A stretch of 64,000 nucleotides of DNA from an uncultured Clostridia bacterium (GTDB lineage Bacteria > Bacillota > Clostridia > Christensenellales > Aristaeellaceae): assembly GCA_934647165.1 (NCBI GenBank), contig CAKUFA010000003.1, positions 62,001 to 126,000 of the forward strand, read 5' to 3'. Every line of letters begins with the position of its first letter. The first letter of the stretch is position 1. Below the pieces are notes generated by a model. That model worked only from the letters and a program-made list of their open reading frames with translations, searched no databases and was not told where the DNA came from. This document shows, piece after piece, positions 16,028 to 26,725 of the stretch. A program made the translations under genes and the position numbers.

Positions 16028-16477
16028 ATGAAAACGGTTCGTCAGGTTGCTATTTTGGACATTATTGAAAAGCAGAATGTAGAAACGCAGGAGGATCTGG
16101 CTGAGGAGCTGCGGCGGCGGGGTATCCGTGTCACCCAGGCAACGGTATCCAGGGATATCAAGGAGCTGCGGCTGCTGAAGGTGCTCACGCCCAGCGGCGC
16201 GTATAAATACGCCACAGCGGATAAGGCGGAGAATGGCCTGAACGACCGGTTTGTGCGCATGCTTGCCGAATCCGTGCTGTCGGTGACAAGCGCCAACAAT
16301 CTCATTGTGGTCAAGACCCTCAGCGGCAGCGCCAATGTGGCGGCGGAAGCGCTGGACAGCATGCACTGGCCGGAGCTTTTGGGCACGCTGGCGGGCGATA
16401 ATACGATTTTGCTTATCATCCGTTCCAATGAGGAGGTGCCGATGGTCATCTCCCGCATTCAGGAAATGATGAAGTAA
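16028..16477 (+). CDS. argR: Arginine repressor
   Basis: A 149-residue ArgR/AhrC protein. The N-terminal winged helix carries TQEDLAEELRRRGIRVTQATVSRDIKELRLLK; the C-terminal hexamerisation and arginine-binding domain ends GTLAGDNTILLIIRS. It would repress arginine biosynthesis genes when arginine is high. The ATG at 16028 follows GGGAGG. It has its own promoter and an ARG box; recN follows after 27 bases and is likely cotranscribed. The gene order agrees with the conserved dxs-tlyA-argR-recN group. Confidence 0.95.
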   Translation: MKTVRQVAILDIIEKQNVETQEDLAEELRRRGIRVTQATVSRDIKELRLLKVLTPSGAYKYATADKAENGLNDRFVRMLAESVLSVTSANNLIVVKTLSGSANVAAEALDSMHWPELLGTLAGDNTILLIIRSNEEVPMVISRIQEMMK

Positions 16478-16504
16478 AGGATTCGGTATTGAGGGAGGAA
16501 CGGC

Positions 16505-18223
16505 ATGATCCTTGCACTGAGAATGCGCAACCTTGCGCTCATCGAATCGCTGACGATGGAGTTTCACAGCGGTATGCACGTGATGACCGGTGAAACTGGC
16601 GCGGGCAAATCCATCGTGGTGGACGCGGTGAATCTTGTGCTGGGCGGCCGCGCGGATCGGGAACTGATCCGCACGGGCACCGAAAAGGCGTGGGTGGAGG
16701 CGGAATTTGACGTTTCCGATGCGCCGGAAGTGCAGCAGCTTCTTGCCGGGCAGGAGCTCAGCGCAGAAGGAAATGTGGTGACCCTCTATCGGGAAATCAG
16801 CCGCGGCGGGCGCAATTTGTGCAGGGTGTGCGGGGTCACCATGCCTTTGGGGTTCCTTCGGCAGGTGGCAGCATTGCTCATGGATGTGCACGGTCAGCAT
16901 GAGCATCAGTTCTTAATGGATCCTGCCATGCATCTGGCTTTCCTTGACCGGGCGGGAGACGCGGCGCACCAGGCGCTGCTTTCTCAGGTGGCCGTGGCGC
17001 AGGAGGCGTTTCTGGCCAACCACAGGAGATATGCCCGCCTTGTGCGGGAAAACGAACAGAAGCATTACCGCATGGCTGAACTGAAACAATCGCTGGAAGA
17101 GCTGACCAAGGCACGGCTGAAGCCCGGCGAGGAGGAAGCCCTTACCCGGGAGCGCGATCGCTATCGCCATGCAGAGAAGATTGTTTCCGCTGTGCAGGAG
17201 GCTTATGGCGCTATTGCAGCAGGGGAAGACGCCGAGTCCGTGCTGACAAGGCTGAAGACAGCATCGGACGCGCTTCGCGGCCTTGGCACGTTGGGGGAGC
17301 CCTATGCTTCTCTGGCTTCCCGATGCGAAAGCGCTTATTATGAGCTGCAGGAAGTCGGCTACGAGCTGGCCGGAATGATGGAAAGCGGGGCGTTTGATCC
17401 GCGCCGTGCCGAGCAGGTGGAAAACCGGCTGGATTTGCTTCGCCGACTGGAACGCAAATATGGCCAGAATGTGGCGGAAGTACTGGAAACGCAGGAAAAG
17501 CTTCAGCAGGAATATGACCGCTTTACGGCCATGGACGATCAGGTGGTGCAAATGGCACGTGAGCACAAGCAGCTGCTCACGGAATATCGAACGCTTGCCC
17601 GCCGCCTGACGGAGAAACGTCACACCCTGGCGGCTGCCTTTGAACAAAAGATGATGGCGCAGCTGCGGGATCTTGGCATGGAGAAAACGGTATTTGCCGT
17701 TTCCTTTGCCGCGCCTGCGCAGGGAAAGCAGCCCATGCCGCAGCCAACAGGTGATGATCAGGTGGAATTCATGATTTCCCCCAACCCCGGCGAACCGCTC
17801 AAACCACTTTCGAAGATTGCTTCCGGCGGCGAGCTGTCCCGGCTGATGCTGGCCATCAAATCCCTGGAAGCGGAGCACGACGGCGTTGGATGCATGGTGT
17901 TTGATGAAATTGACACGGGCATCAGTGGACGCATGGCACAAGTGGTGGCGGAAAAGATGGCGCACATTGCCCGCAGTCGTCAGGTTATTTGTGTGACGCA
18001 TCTGCCGCAGATTGCCGCTATGGCCGATCACCAGTTTCTGGTGGAAAAATGCGTGGAGGATGGGCGTACCAACACGCACGTGCGCATGCTGGAACCGGTG
18101 GAACGTGTGCGCGAAATTGCACGCATGCTTGGCGGCGGGGAAGATACCATTGCGTCCGCAGAGAGCCATGCCGCCACCATGTTGGAAAACGCAGAAAAAC
18201 TGAAACAAACGCAGCAAAAATGA
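16505..18223 (+). CDS. recN: DNA repair protein RecN
   Basis: A 572-residue SMC-like ATPase acting in double-strand break repair. It shows the N-terminal Walker A GETGAGKSIVVDAV, long coiled-coil regions in the middle (residues about 160-370), the ABC signature SGGELSRLMLAIKS, and the Walker B VFDEIDTGISG with a following Q/H-loop region VICVTHLPQIAA. Length is typical. It follows argR at 27 bases and ends at a strong intrinsic terminator (18230-18276). Confidence 0.96.
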   Translation: MILALRMRNLALIESLTMEFHSGMHVMTGETGAGKSIVVDAVNLVLGGRADRELIRTGTEKAWVEAEFDVSDAPEVQQLLAGQELSAEGNVVTLYREISRGGRNLCRVCGVTMPLGFLRQVAALLMDVHGQHEHQFLMDPAMHLAFLDRAGDAAHQALLSQVAVAQEAFLANHRRYARLVRENEQKHYRMAELKQSLEELTKARLKPGEEEALTRERDRYRHAEKIVSAVQEAYGAIAAGEDAESVLTRLKTASDALRGLGTLGEPYASLASRCESAYYELQEVGYELAGMMESGAFDPRRAEQVENRLDLLRRLERKYGQNVAEVLETQEKLQQEYDRFTAMDDQVVQMAREHKQLLTEYRTLARRLTEKRHTLAAAFEQKMMAQLRDLGMEKTVFAVSFAAPAQGKQPMPQPTGDDQVEFMISPNPGEPLKPLSKIASGGELSRLMLAIKSLEAEHDGVGCMVFDEIDTGISGRMAQVVAEKMAHIARSRQVICVTHLPQIAAMADHQFLVEKCVEDGRTNTHVRMLEPVERVREIARMLGGGEDTIASAESHAATMLENAEKLKQTQQK

Positions 18224-18229
18224 TGCCGC

Positions 18230-18276
18230 ACAGCTGTCCGAAAAGGCGATTGCAACTGCAGGACAGCTGTTTTTTT
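18230..18276 (+). terminator. Intrinsic terminator of argR-recN
   Basis: ACAGCTGTCC (18230-18239) pairs perfectly with GGACAGCTGT (18261-18270) across a 21-base loop, followed by a run of T to 18276. Confidence 0.85.
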
Positions 18277-18299
18277 CAGCGAAAAAGGAGGGATAAGCC

Positions 18300-18794
18300 A
18301 TGCAAAAAGTTGTGATTCTTGGCTGCCCGGGCAGCGGAAAAAGCACTTTTGCCCGCAAACTGCATGACAAAACAGGCCTGCCGCTGGTGCATCTGGATCG
18401 AATCTGGTGGCGTGCGGATCACACGCATATCACACGCGAAGCGTTTGATGCGGAACTGGAACGCGTTCTGCAAACCGATGCATGGATTCTGGACGGTCAT
18501 TACAGGCGGACGATCGAAAGACGGCTCCAGGCCTGCGATACGGTGTTTGTGCTTGACTATGGGGCGGAAGTGTGCATGGCGGGCACACATGCCAGAATCG
18601 GAACACCTCGACCGGATATGCCATGGGTGGAGGAGAAACTGGACCCGGAGCTGGCAGCTTTTGTGCAGCGCTATAACACGGAGGAGCGTCCGCGCTTGAT
18701 GGAACTTCTGCAGCAATACAGGGAAGTGGAACAACACGTTTTTCATACCCGGGTGGAGTGCGAAGCGTGGCTGAGTACGTTTTCAAAGAGATAA
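18300..18794 (+). CDS. P-loop nucleotide kinase (FlaR/adenylate kinase-like)
   Basis: A 164-residue P-loop protein with Walker A ILGCPGSGKSTFARKL, HLDRIWW, WILDGHYRRTIERRL, and a VFVLDYG segment. This is the layout of the small adenylate-kinase-like proteins annotated as FlaR or DNA topology modulation proteins. The substrate is unknown. Basic residues in the lid region of relatives are partly kept. It starts 24 bases after the recN terminator with GGAG upstream and is probably expressed alone. Confidence 0.75.
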   Translation: MQKVVILGCPGSGKSTFARKLHDKTGLPLVHLDRIWWRADHTHITREAFDAELERVLQTDAWILDGHYRRTIERRLQACDTVFVLDYGAEVCMAGTHARIGTPRPDMPWVEEKLDPELAAFVQRYNTEERPRLMELLQQYREVEQHVFHTRVECEAWLSTFSKR

Positions 18795-18948
18795 AAGCCT
18801 GCGTGCGTGAGACGTTATGTTGGACGACAGGCGGGGTTCGGAGAAGAAAACGGATGCAAATTTTGCTGCAAACAGCCGCTGCAAGGGTGAAAAAACGCGG
18901 AAAAAATTGATTTCATAAAAAATAGGCTGTACGAAACCCGTGGTGTTA

Positions 18949-18957
18949 TGCTATAAT
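18949..18957 (+). promoter_or_regulatory. Extended -10 promoter of the rnf operon
   Basis: TG-C-TATAAT (18949-18957) is a textbook extended -10 element; no good -35 is seen at the right distance. Transcription would begin near 18964. The 140 bases between 18795 and this site hold no recognisable gene. Confidence 0.5.
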
Positions 18958-19031
18958 AAGTTTGTGTGAATTTTCCTGATACAACAATCAGGTGCTTTGT
19001 CATGCAAAGCTTGGAAGGGGGACCTTTGTCC

Positions 19032-20432
19032 GTGTTTGAATCGCGTCTGTTTCCCGGCGGGATCCATCCGCATGAGGGAGAAAACGGCAAGGCGGTCAAC
19101 GGCGGAAACGCCATTGTTGAGCTGTCCGCGCCGCCGCGGGTTGTCATCCCGCTGTCACAGCACATCGGTGCGCCCGCAAAGGCGCTGGTAAAGAAGGGCG
19201 ATCATGTCAAGATCGGCCAGTTGATCGGCGAAGCGGGCGGCTTTGTGTCCGCACCGGTGCATGCTTCTGTGTCCGGCACGGTAGTGGCTGTGCAAAGCTG
19301 CGTGCTGGCCAATGGCGGCGAATCCTTGGCAGTTGTGATTGATAACGATTATCAGGAGGAGTGGGTGGAGCTGACACCCAACGACCATCCTGAAACCATC
19401 ACCGGTCCGGAACTGGCACAGATTGTGCGCGATGCCGGCATTGTCGGCATGGGCGGCGCAACCTTTCCCACGGCGGTGAAACTTTCTCCAGCCAAGGGTA
19501 AGACCATTGAGAAGCTGATCATCAACGGCGCGGAGTGCGAACCGTATTTGACGGCTGACCACCGGCTGATGCTGGAAAAGACGGCTGAAATCATTGACGG
19601 GCTGCACCTGATGATGTTGGCGCTGGATGTGAAGGAAGCCGTTATCGGTGTGGAAAACAATAAGCCTGACGCCATTGCAGCACTGCGGAGCGCCGCAACA
19701 GGGGTAGACGGCATCACGGTGAAGGCGCTGCCAGTGCGCTATCCCCAGGGTGGTGAAAAGCAGCTGGTGTATGCCATCACCAAGCGCAAGGTGCCCTGCG
19801 GCGGCCTGCCGCTGGATGTTGGCTGTGTGGTGTGCAACGTTGGCACGGTGTATGCCATTGATCAGGCCATTCGCAAGGGCATGCCGCTCATTCAGCGCGT
19901 GACAACGGTAGGCGGCCTGGTGAACAATCCAGGCAACTTCCTGGTGCGCGTCGGCACGCCTGTGGAAGCGTTGATTGAAGCCTGCGGCGGCATGAAAGCC
20001 GGGGTGCATCAGTTTATCTACGGCGGTCCGATGATGGGTATGGCAATCAGCCGCACGGATATCCCCGTGACGAAGGGCTGCTCCGGCATTCTGTGCCTGG
20101 GCGAGGAAGCCAAGGAACCGCTGGAGAGTGCCTGCATCCGCTGCGGCCGGTGCCTGCGCGCCTGCCCCATGACGCTGACGCCTGCCCGCATTGATGCGGC
20201 CATCCGCAACGGTAACTATGAGGCGGCGGAAAAATTTGGTGTACTGAACTGCATCGAGTGCGGCGCATGCACGTTTGTGTGCCCTGCCAAGCGCTGCCTA
20301 ACCCAGTCCTGCCGCATGGGCAAGAAGGTTATCACCACGCGCCGCAAGCAGGCGCAGGCCAAGGCACAGGCTGAGGCCAAGAAGGCTGAAGCCGAGGCTG
20401 CCAAGCAGGCCGAAGCGAAGAAGGAGGGTTGA
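19032..20432 (+). CDS. rnfC: Rnf electron transport complex subunit C
   Basis: RnfC, about 466 residues, is the peripheral NADH-oxidising subunit of the Rnf complex, which couples ferredoxin:NAD oxidoreduction to Na+ or H+ transport. It shows the N-terminal GGIHPHEGE, the Complex1 51K-like FMN/NADH region (GMGGATFPTAVKLS ... NGAECEPYLTADHRLML), an SLBB-like segment, two [4Fe-4S] motifs (CIRCGRCLRACPM and CIECGACTFVCPAKRC, near 20130-20290), and an Ala/Lys/Glu-rich C-terminal coiled coil. The start is uncertain: GTG at 19032 fits the family and has GGGGG 10 bases upstream; TTG 19026 and ATG 19002 are alternatives. First gene of rnfCDEAB. Confidence 0.93.
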   Translation: MFESRLFPGGIHPHEGENGKAVNGGNAIVELSAPPRVVIPLSQHIGAPAKALVKKGDHVKIGQLIGEAGGFVSAPVHASVSGTVVAVQSCVLANGGESLAVVIDNDYQEEWVELTPNDHPETITGPELAQIVRDAGIVGMGGATFPTAVKLSPAKGKTIEKLIINGAECEPYLTADHRLMLEKTAEIIDGLHLMMLALDVKEAVIGVENNKPDAIAALRSAATGVDGITVKALPVRYPQGGEKQLVYAITKRKVPCGGLPLDVGCVVCNVGTVYAIDQAIRKGMPLIQRVTTVGGLVNNPGNFLVRVGTPVEALIEACGGMKAGVHQFIYGGPMMGMAISRTDIPVTKGCSGILCLGEEAKEPLESACIRCGRCLRACPMTLTPARIDAAIRNGNYEAAEKFGVLNCIECGACTFVCPAKRCLTQSCRMGKKVITTRRKQAQAKAQAEAKKAEAEAAKQAEAKKEG

Positions 20433-20436
20433 CGAA

Positions 20437-21378
20437 ATGCAGAAGAATCTTGCAGTTTCCTCCTCGCCGCATCTGCGTGCAAACGCATCGACGAGGCGTA
20501 TTATGCAGGATGTTTGCATTGCCCTGGCCCCCGCCGGGATTGCAAGCATCGTGCTGTTTGGCTGGAATGCCGCCATGCTCATTGCCGTGTCTGTGATTAC
20601 GGCAGTGCTGGCTGAATTCCTTTATGAAAAGCTGACGCATCAAAAGTCCACCATTGGTGATTGGAGCGCTGTGGTGACGGGACTTTTGCTGGCCTATAAC
20701 CTGCCGGCGACCGCGCCGTGGTGGATTGCCATGGTGGGCAGCCTGCTGGCCATTGTGCTGGTGAAGCAGATTTTCGGCGGCATCGGCAGCAACTTCATGA
20801 ACCCTGCGCTGGCTGCGCGTGCCATCCTGTTCATCAGCTGGAGCAGCATCATGGCGAGCTACCCGGCCACCCGCTTTATGGCGGACGCCACCTCCTCCGC
20901 CACGCCCCTGGCTGCACTGGGCACTGGCTCCGTGGAGGGTGTGAGTCTGTGGAACCTGATGATTGGCAACTGCGGCGGCGTGCTGGGCGAAACCTGCAAG
21001 CTGGCGATTCTGGCCGGCGGCGCATATCTGCTGGTGCGTCGTGTGATTGACTGGCGCATTCCCGCCACGTTCATTGCAACGGTGTTTGTGTGCTATTTGA
21101 TTAAGGATGGCGCGCAGGCAGCGCTGTATCAGATTTTTGCAGGTGGCCTGATGCTAGGCGCGTTCTTCATGGCGACGGACTATGCCACCAGCCCGACGAC
21201 CAATGTTGGCAAGATCATCATGGGTGTGGGCTGTGGCCTGCTGCTGTTCGTGATTCGCGCATATGCCTCTTATCCGGAAGGGTGCAGCTTTGCCATCCTG
21301 TTCATGAACGTTGTGACCCCCACCATCGACAAGTTTACCATGCCCAAACCCTTTGGGGAGGTGAAGAAGCGTGGCTAA
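20437..21378 (+). CDS. rnfD: Rnf electron transport complex subunit D
   Basis: A 313-residue integral membrane protein with about nine hydrophobic segments. It carries the flavinylation-type motif SSATPLAAL, with Thr156 as the expected site of covalent FMN attachment in RnfD. The segment NFMNPALAARAILFISW is also typical of the RnfD/NqrB family. It begins 4 bases after rnfC, and its stop overlaps the GTG start of rnfE by 8 bases, so there is no room for rnfG between them. Confidence 0.95.
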   Translation: MQKNLAVSSSPHLRANASTRRIMQDVCIALAPAGIASIVLFGWNAAMLIAVSVITAVLAEFLYEKLTHQKSTIGDWSAVVTGLLLAYNLPATAPWWIAMVGSLLAIVLVKQIFGGIGSNFMNPALAARAILFISWSSIMASYPATRFMADATSSATPLAALGTGSVEGVSLWNLMIGNCGGVLGETCKLAILAGGAYLLVRRVIDWRIPATFIATVFVCYLIKDGAQAALYQIFAGGLMLGAFFMATDYATSPTTNVGKIIMGVGCGLLLFVIRAYASYPEGCSFAILFMNVVTPTIDKFTMPKPFGEVKKRG

Positions 21379-22015
21379 TGAAAAGAAGAACGGCTTCTTC
21401 AAGGTTTTCTTGAACGGCCTGATTACCGAGAATCCTACCTTTGTGCTGATGCTTGGCATGTGCCCGACCCTGGGCATTACCACGGCTGCTTCCAGCGGCA
21501 TTGGCATGGGTCTTGCCACAACGGCAGTGCTGGTGTGCTCGAACCTGTTCATTTCCCTTTTGCGCAATGTCATTTCCGACAAAATTCGCATTCCCGCCTT
21601 CGTGGTGGTAATCGCTTCTTTTGTGAGCATTGTGGAAATGCTGCTTAAGGCGTATCTGCCGGAATTGAGCCAGACGCTGGGCGTATACATTCCGCTGATT
21701 GTGGTGAATTGTATCATCTTTGCACGTGCAGAATCGTTCGCGTTCAAGAATCCGCCGCTGCTGTCCCTTGCGGATGGTTTGGGCATGGGTCTTGGCTTCA
21801 CCTTTGCAATCACGCTTCTGAGCTGCATTCGTGAGCTGCTGGGCAGCGGCACCATCTTTGGAGCTCAGATCATGCCTGCAAGCTATCAGCCCATGGAAAT
21901 CATGCTGAAGGTACCCGGCGGCTTTATCACCCTGGGTCTGCTGCTGGTGCTGGTGAATGCCATTACCAAGGCCGTGAAGACGAAGAATGCGGCGAGAAAG
22001 GAGAAGCTGGCATGA
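21371..22015 (+). CDS. rnfE: Rnf electron transport complex subunit E
   Basis: A 214-residue membrane subunit of the RnfE/NqrD family with about six transmembrane helices. Landmarks are FLNGLITENPTFVLMLGMCPTLG (quoted in parts: NPTFVLMLG, CPTLG), a conserved Cys-containing helix pair, and NCIIFARAESFA. The RnfA/RnfE pair is thought to hold an iron centre between the two subunits through such Cys residues. The GTG at 21371 has GGGGAGG 8 bases upstream. It overlaps rnfD by 8 bases and rnfA by 4. In most operons rnfG precedes this gene. Confidence 0.94.
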   Translation: MANEKKNGFFKVFLNGLITENPTFVLMLGMCPTLGITTAASSGIGMGLATTAVLVCSNLFISLLRNVISDKIRIPAFVVVIASFVSIVEMLLKAYLPELSQTLGVYIPLIVVNCIIFARAESFAFKNPPLLSLADGLGMGLGFTFAITLLSCIRELLGSGTIFGAQIMPASYQPMEIMLKVPGGFITLGLLLVLVNAITKAVKTKNAARKEKLA

Positions 22016-22590
22016 ACACCTATTTGACAATCCTCGTCGGCTCCCTCCTGGTGAACAACTATGTGATGAACAAGTTCCTTGGCATCTGCGCGTTCCTGGG
22101 TGTGTCCAAGAAGACGGACACCGCCTTTGGCATGGGCATGGCGGTGACGTTTGTGATGACGCTGGCCTCCCTGATGACATGGCTGGTGGAGCATTTCCTG
22201 CTGGTGCCGCTGGATCTGATGTATATGCGTACAATTGCCTTCATCCTGGTCATTGCCGTGTTGGTGCAGGTGGTGGAGATGGGCCTGAAGAAGTACAGCT
22301 ACTCGCTGTATCAGGCGCTGGGCGTATATCTGCCGCTGATTACCACCAACTGCGCTGTGCTGGGTGTTGCTGTGCTGAACTCTGACAGCGGCTATGGTCT
22401 GATGGAAAGCGTTGTGAGCGGCTGCAGTGCTGCCCTGGGCTTCACCCTGGCGATTGTGCTGTTTGCCGGTATCCGTGAGCGCCTTGCCAACAGCCGCATG
22501 CCCAAGTGGATGGACGGTTTCCCGGGCGCGCTGATTACGGCGGGCTTGATGGCAGTGGCCTTCTCCGGCTTCGGCGGGCTGATCAAGTAA
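22012..22590 (+). CDS. rnfA: Rnf electron transport complex subunit A
   Basis: A 192-residue polytopic membrane protein of the RnfA/NqrE family, homologous to RnfE in inverted topology. It begins with MNTYLTILVGSLLVNNYV, shows KFLGICAFLGVSKK with the conserved Cys, and has LITTNCAVLG. It would form the membrane core with RnfE and carry electrons across the membrane. The ATG overlaps the rnfE stop (ATGA). rnfB follows after 12 bases with GGGG upstream of its ATG. Confidence 0.95.
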   Translation: MNTYLTILVGSLLVNNYVMNKFLGICAFLGVSKKTDTAFGMGMAVTFVMTLASLMTWLVEHFLLVPLDLMYMRTIAFILVIAVLVQVVEMGLKKYSYSLYQALGVYLPLITTNCAVLGVAVLNSDSGYGLMESVVSGCSAALGFTLAIVLFAGIRERLANSRMPKWMDGFPGALITAGLMAVAFSGFGGLIK

Positions 22591-22602
22591 GGGGGACGTT
22601 GA

Positions 22603-23658
22603 ATGGAAATTTTGTATGCGGCCCTTGTGCTTGGCGGCATGGGGCTTTTGTTTGGCGCACTGTTGACGGTGGCTTCGAAGGTGTTTGCAGTACCGTCCAA
22701 CCCGCAGCGTGACGCGGTGCGCGAAGTGCTGCCGGGCGCAAATTGCGGCGGCTGCGGCTATCCGGGCTGCGACGGCTGCGCGGATGCGATTGCTTCTGGC
22801 AAAGCGCCGGTGAGCGCATGCCCTGTGGGCGGTGCGGACGTTGCGGCCAAGGTGGCCAAAATTATGGGTGTGGAGCCTGAAGTAAGCAGCGTGAAGAAGG
22901 TTGCTACGGTGCTGTGCCAGGGCGACATTGAACGCTGCGGTAACAAGTTCAACTACACGGGCATCCAGGATTGTGTGGCGGCAACGCTGGTGAGCGATGG
23001 CAACCGCATGTGCAAGTATGCCTGCCTTGGCCTTGGCACGTGCGTGCGCGCCTGCCCGTTTGACGCGATCCACATTGATGAGCACAAGAAGATTGCCGTT
23101 GTGGATGAGGATAAGTGCCAGAGCTGCGGCAAGTGTGTGGCGGCATGCCCCAAGAATGTGTTGGAATTGCTGCCTGTGAAGCAGCCGGTGCAGCTTTTGT
23201 GCCGTGCTGCGGAGCGCGGCAAGCTGGTGTCCGACAATTGCAAGATTGGCTGCATTGGCTGCACACGCTGCGAAAAAGCATGCAAGTTTGGTGCAATCAC
23301 GATGGTGAACAACCTGCCGGTGATTGACCGTGAAAAGTGCCGCGGCTGCATGATGTGCGCGGAAGCCTGCCCCACGGGTGCACTGACGGCTAACTGGGAT
23401 ATTCGTAAAATTGCGGAAATTGACAAACGAACCTGCATCGGCTGCGGCATGTGCAAGCGTACTTGCCAGTTTGAGGCTGTGGCGGGCGAAATGCGTCATC
23501 CCCACGACATTACCGATGCATGCACCGGCTGCGGCGCCTGCGCGGAAAAGTGCCCCAAGAAGTGCATTACCATGAAGGTGCGCGACCATGTGCGCGATGC
23601 AAATGCCAAGGTGGGCACCACACCGGAAAAGGTGCTGGAAGCAACGGAACCCCAGTAA
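22603..23658 (+). CDS. rnfB: Rnf electron transport complex subunit B (polyferredoxin)
   Basis: A 351-residue subunit that accepts electrons from ferredoxin. It has one N-terminal membrane helix, a 4Fe-4S domain (CGGCGYPGCDGC, residues about 47-58), and then six further four-Cys ferredoxin-type motifs: CKYACLGLGTCVRACP, CQSCGKCVAACP, CIGCTRCEKACK, CRGCMMCAEACP, CIGCGMCKRTCQ, and CTGCGACAEKCP. This multi-cluster form resembles clostridial and acetogen RnfB rather than the shorter proteobacterial one. It is the last gene of the operon and is followed by a terminator. Confidence 0.95.
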   Translation: MEILYAALVLGGMGLLFGALLTVASKVFAVPSNPQRDAVREVLPGANCGGCGYPGCDGCADAIASGKAPVSACPVGGADVAAKVAKIMGVEPEVSSVKKVATVLCQGDIERCGNKFNYTGIQDCVAATLVSDGNRMCKYACLGLGTCVRACPFDAIHIDEHKKIAVVDEDKCQSCGKCVAACPKNVLELLPVKQPVQLLCRAAERGKLVSDNCKIGCIGCTRCEKACKFGAITMVNNLPVIDREKCRGCMMCAEACPTGALTANWDIRKIAEIDKRTCIGCGMCKRTCQFEAVAGEMRHPHDITDACTGCGACAEKCPKKCITMKVRDHVRDANAKVGTTPEKVLEATEPQ

Positions 23659-23674
23659 GACGACTGATGCGAAA

Positions 23675-23712
23675 GAAGAGAGGGTCTGCCAGGTGGCAGA
23701 CTCTTTCTTTTT
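23675..23712 (+). terminator. Intrinsic terminator of the rnf operon
   Basis: GTCTGCC (23684-23690), an AGGT loop, and GGCAGAC (23695-23701) form the core, extended by purine/pyrimidine pairs (AGAG with CTCTT), then TTTCTTTTT. Confidence 0.75.
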
Positions 23713-23849
23713 ATGCAACAAAGAAAGGAAAAACACGCATACGCGAGTGCACAAAAAATGGGGAAAGCGGTTTTACACTGCAAAGAGATTAAAAATGCAG
23801 AAAAAGAACGAAATTTTTTGAAACAAGGGAGAAAGGTACGTTAACCATC

Positions 23850-23878
23850 TTGCAAAAATGAGAAAAAAATTGTATAAT
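23850..23878 (+). promoter_or_regulatory. Sigma-A promoter of ppdK
   Basis: TTGCAA (23850-23855), a 17-base spacer, and TATAAT (23873-23878). The predicted start near 23885 gives an untranslated leader of about 92 bases. Confidence 0.75.
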
Positions 23879-23904
23879 TCTATGGATATGTGAAGGATAT
23901 GCCA

Positions 23905-23950
23905 TGCGGCAACAGAGCCGCACCGGACATATCCGGCAGGATTGTCCTGC
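23905..23950 (+). promoter_or_regulatory. Three tandem hairpins in the ppdK leader
   Basis: Within 46 bases the leader holds TGCGGC-N6-GCCGCA (23905-23922), CCGGA-CATA-TCCGG (23923-23936) and GCAGGA-TTG-TCCTGC (23936-23950). They are packed end to end with perfect stems of 5-6 bp, and the ribosome site AAGGAGGAG follows about 10 bases later. There is no T run, so an mRNA stabiliser or protein/RNA-binding leader is more likely than an attenuator. No known riboswitch class is recognised. Confidence 0.6.
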
Positions 23951-23976
23951 AAAACGGAACAAGGAGGAGTTTTCCA

Positions 23977-26616
<2,640 letters not shown>

Positions 26617-26630
26617 TTCCCATGGTTTTG

Positions 26631-26662
26631 CGGCTCCCCCTGCAAAGGAGGAGCCGTTTTTT
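26631..26662 (+). terminator. Intrinsic terminator of ppdK
   Basis: CGGCTCC (26631-26637) pairs with GGAGCCG (26650-26656), followed by TTTTTT. Confidence 0.85.
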
Positions 26663-26676
26663 ATATGGAATGCAAC

Positions 26677-26714
26677 GAAAAAAGCCACTTCCGACATGTC
26701 ATCGAAAGCGGCTT
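26677..26714 (-). terminator. Intrinsic terminator of galT
   Basis: Minus-strand GCCGCTTTCGA (26702-26712) pairs, with two G-T wobbles, with TCGGAAGTGGC (26684-26694), followed on the minus strand by TTTTTTCG. It faces the ppdK terminator. Confidence 0.75.
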
Positions 26715-26725
26715 TGAGGGGTGGA

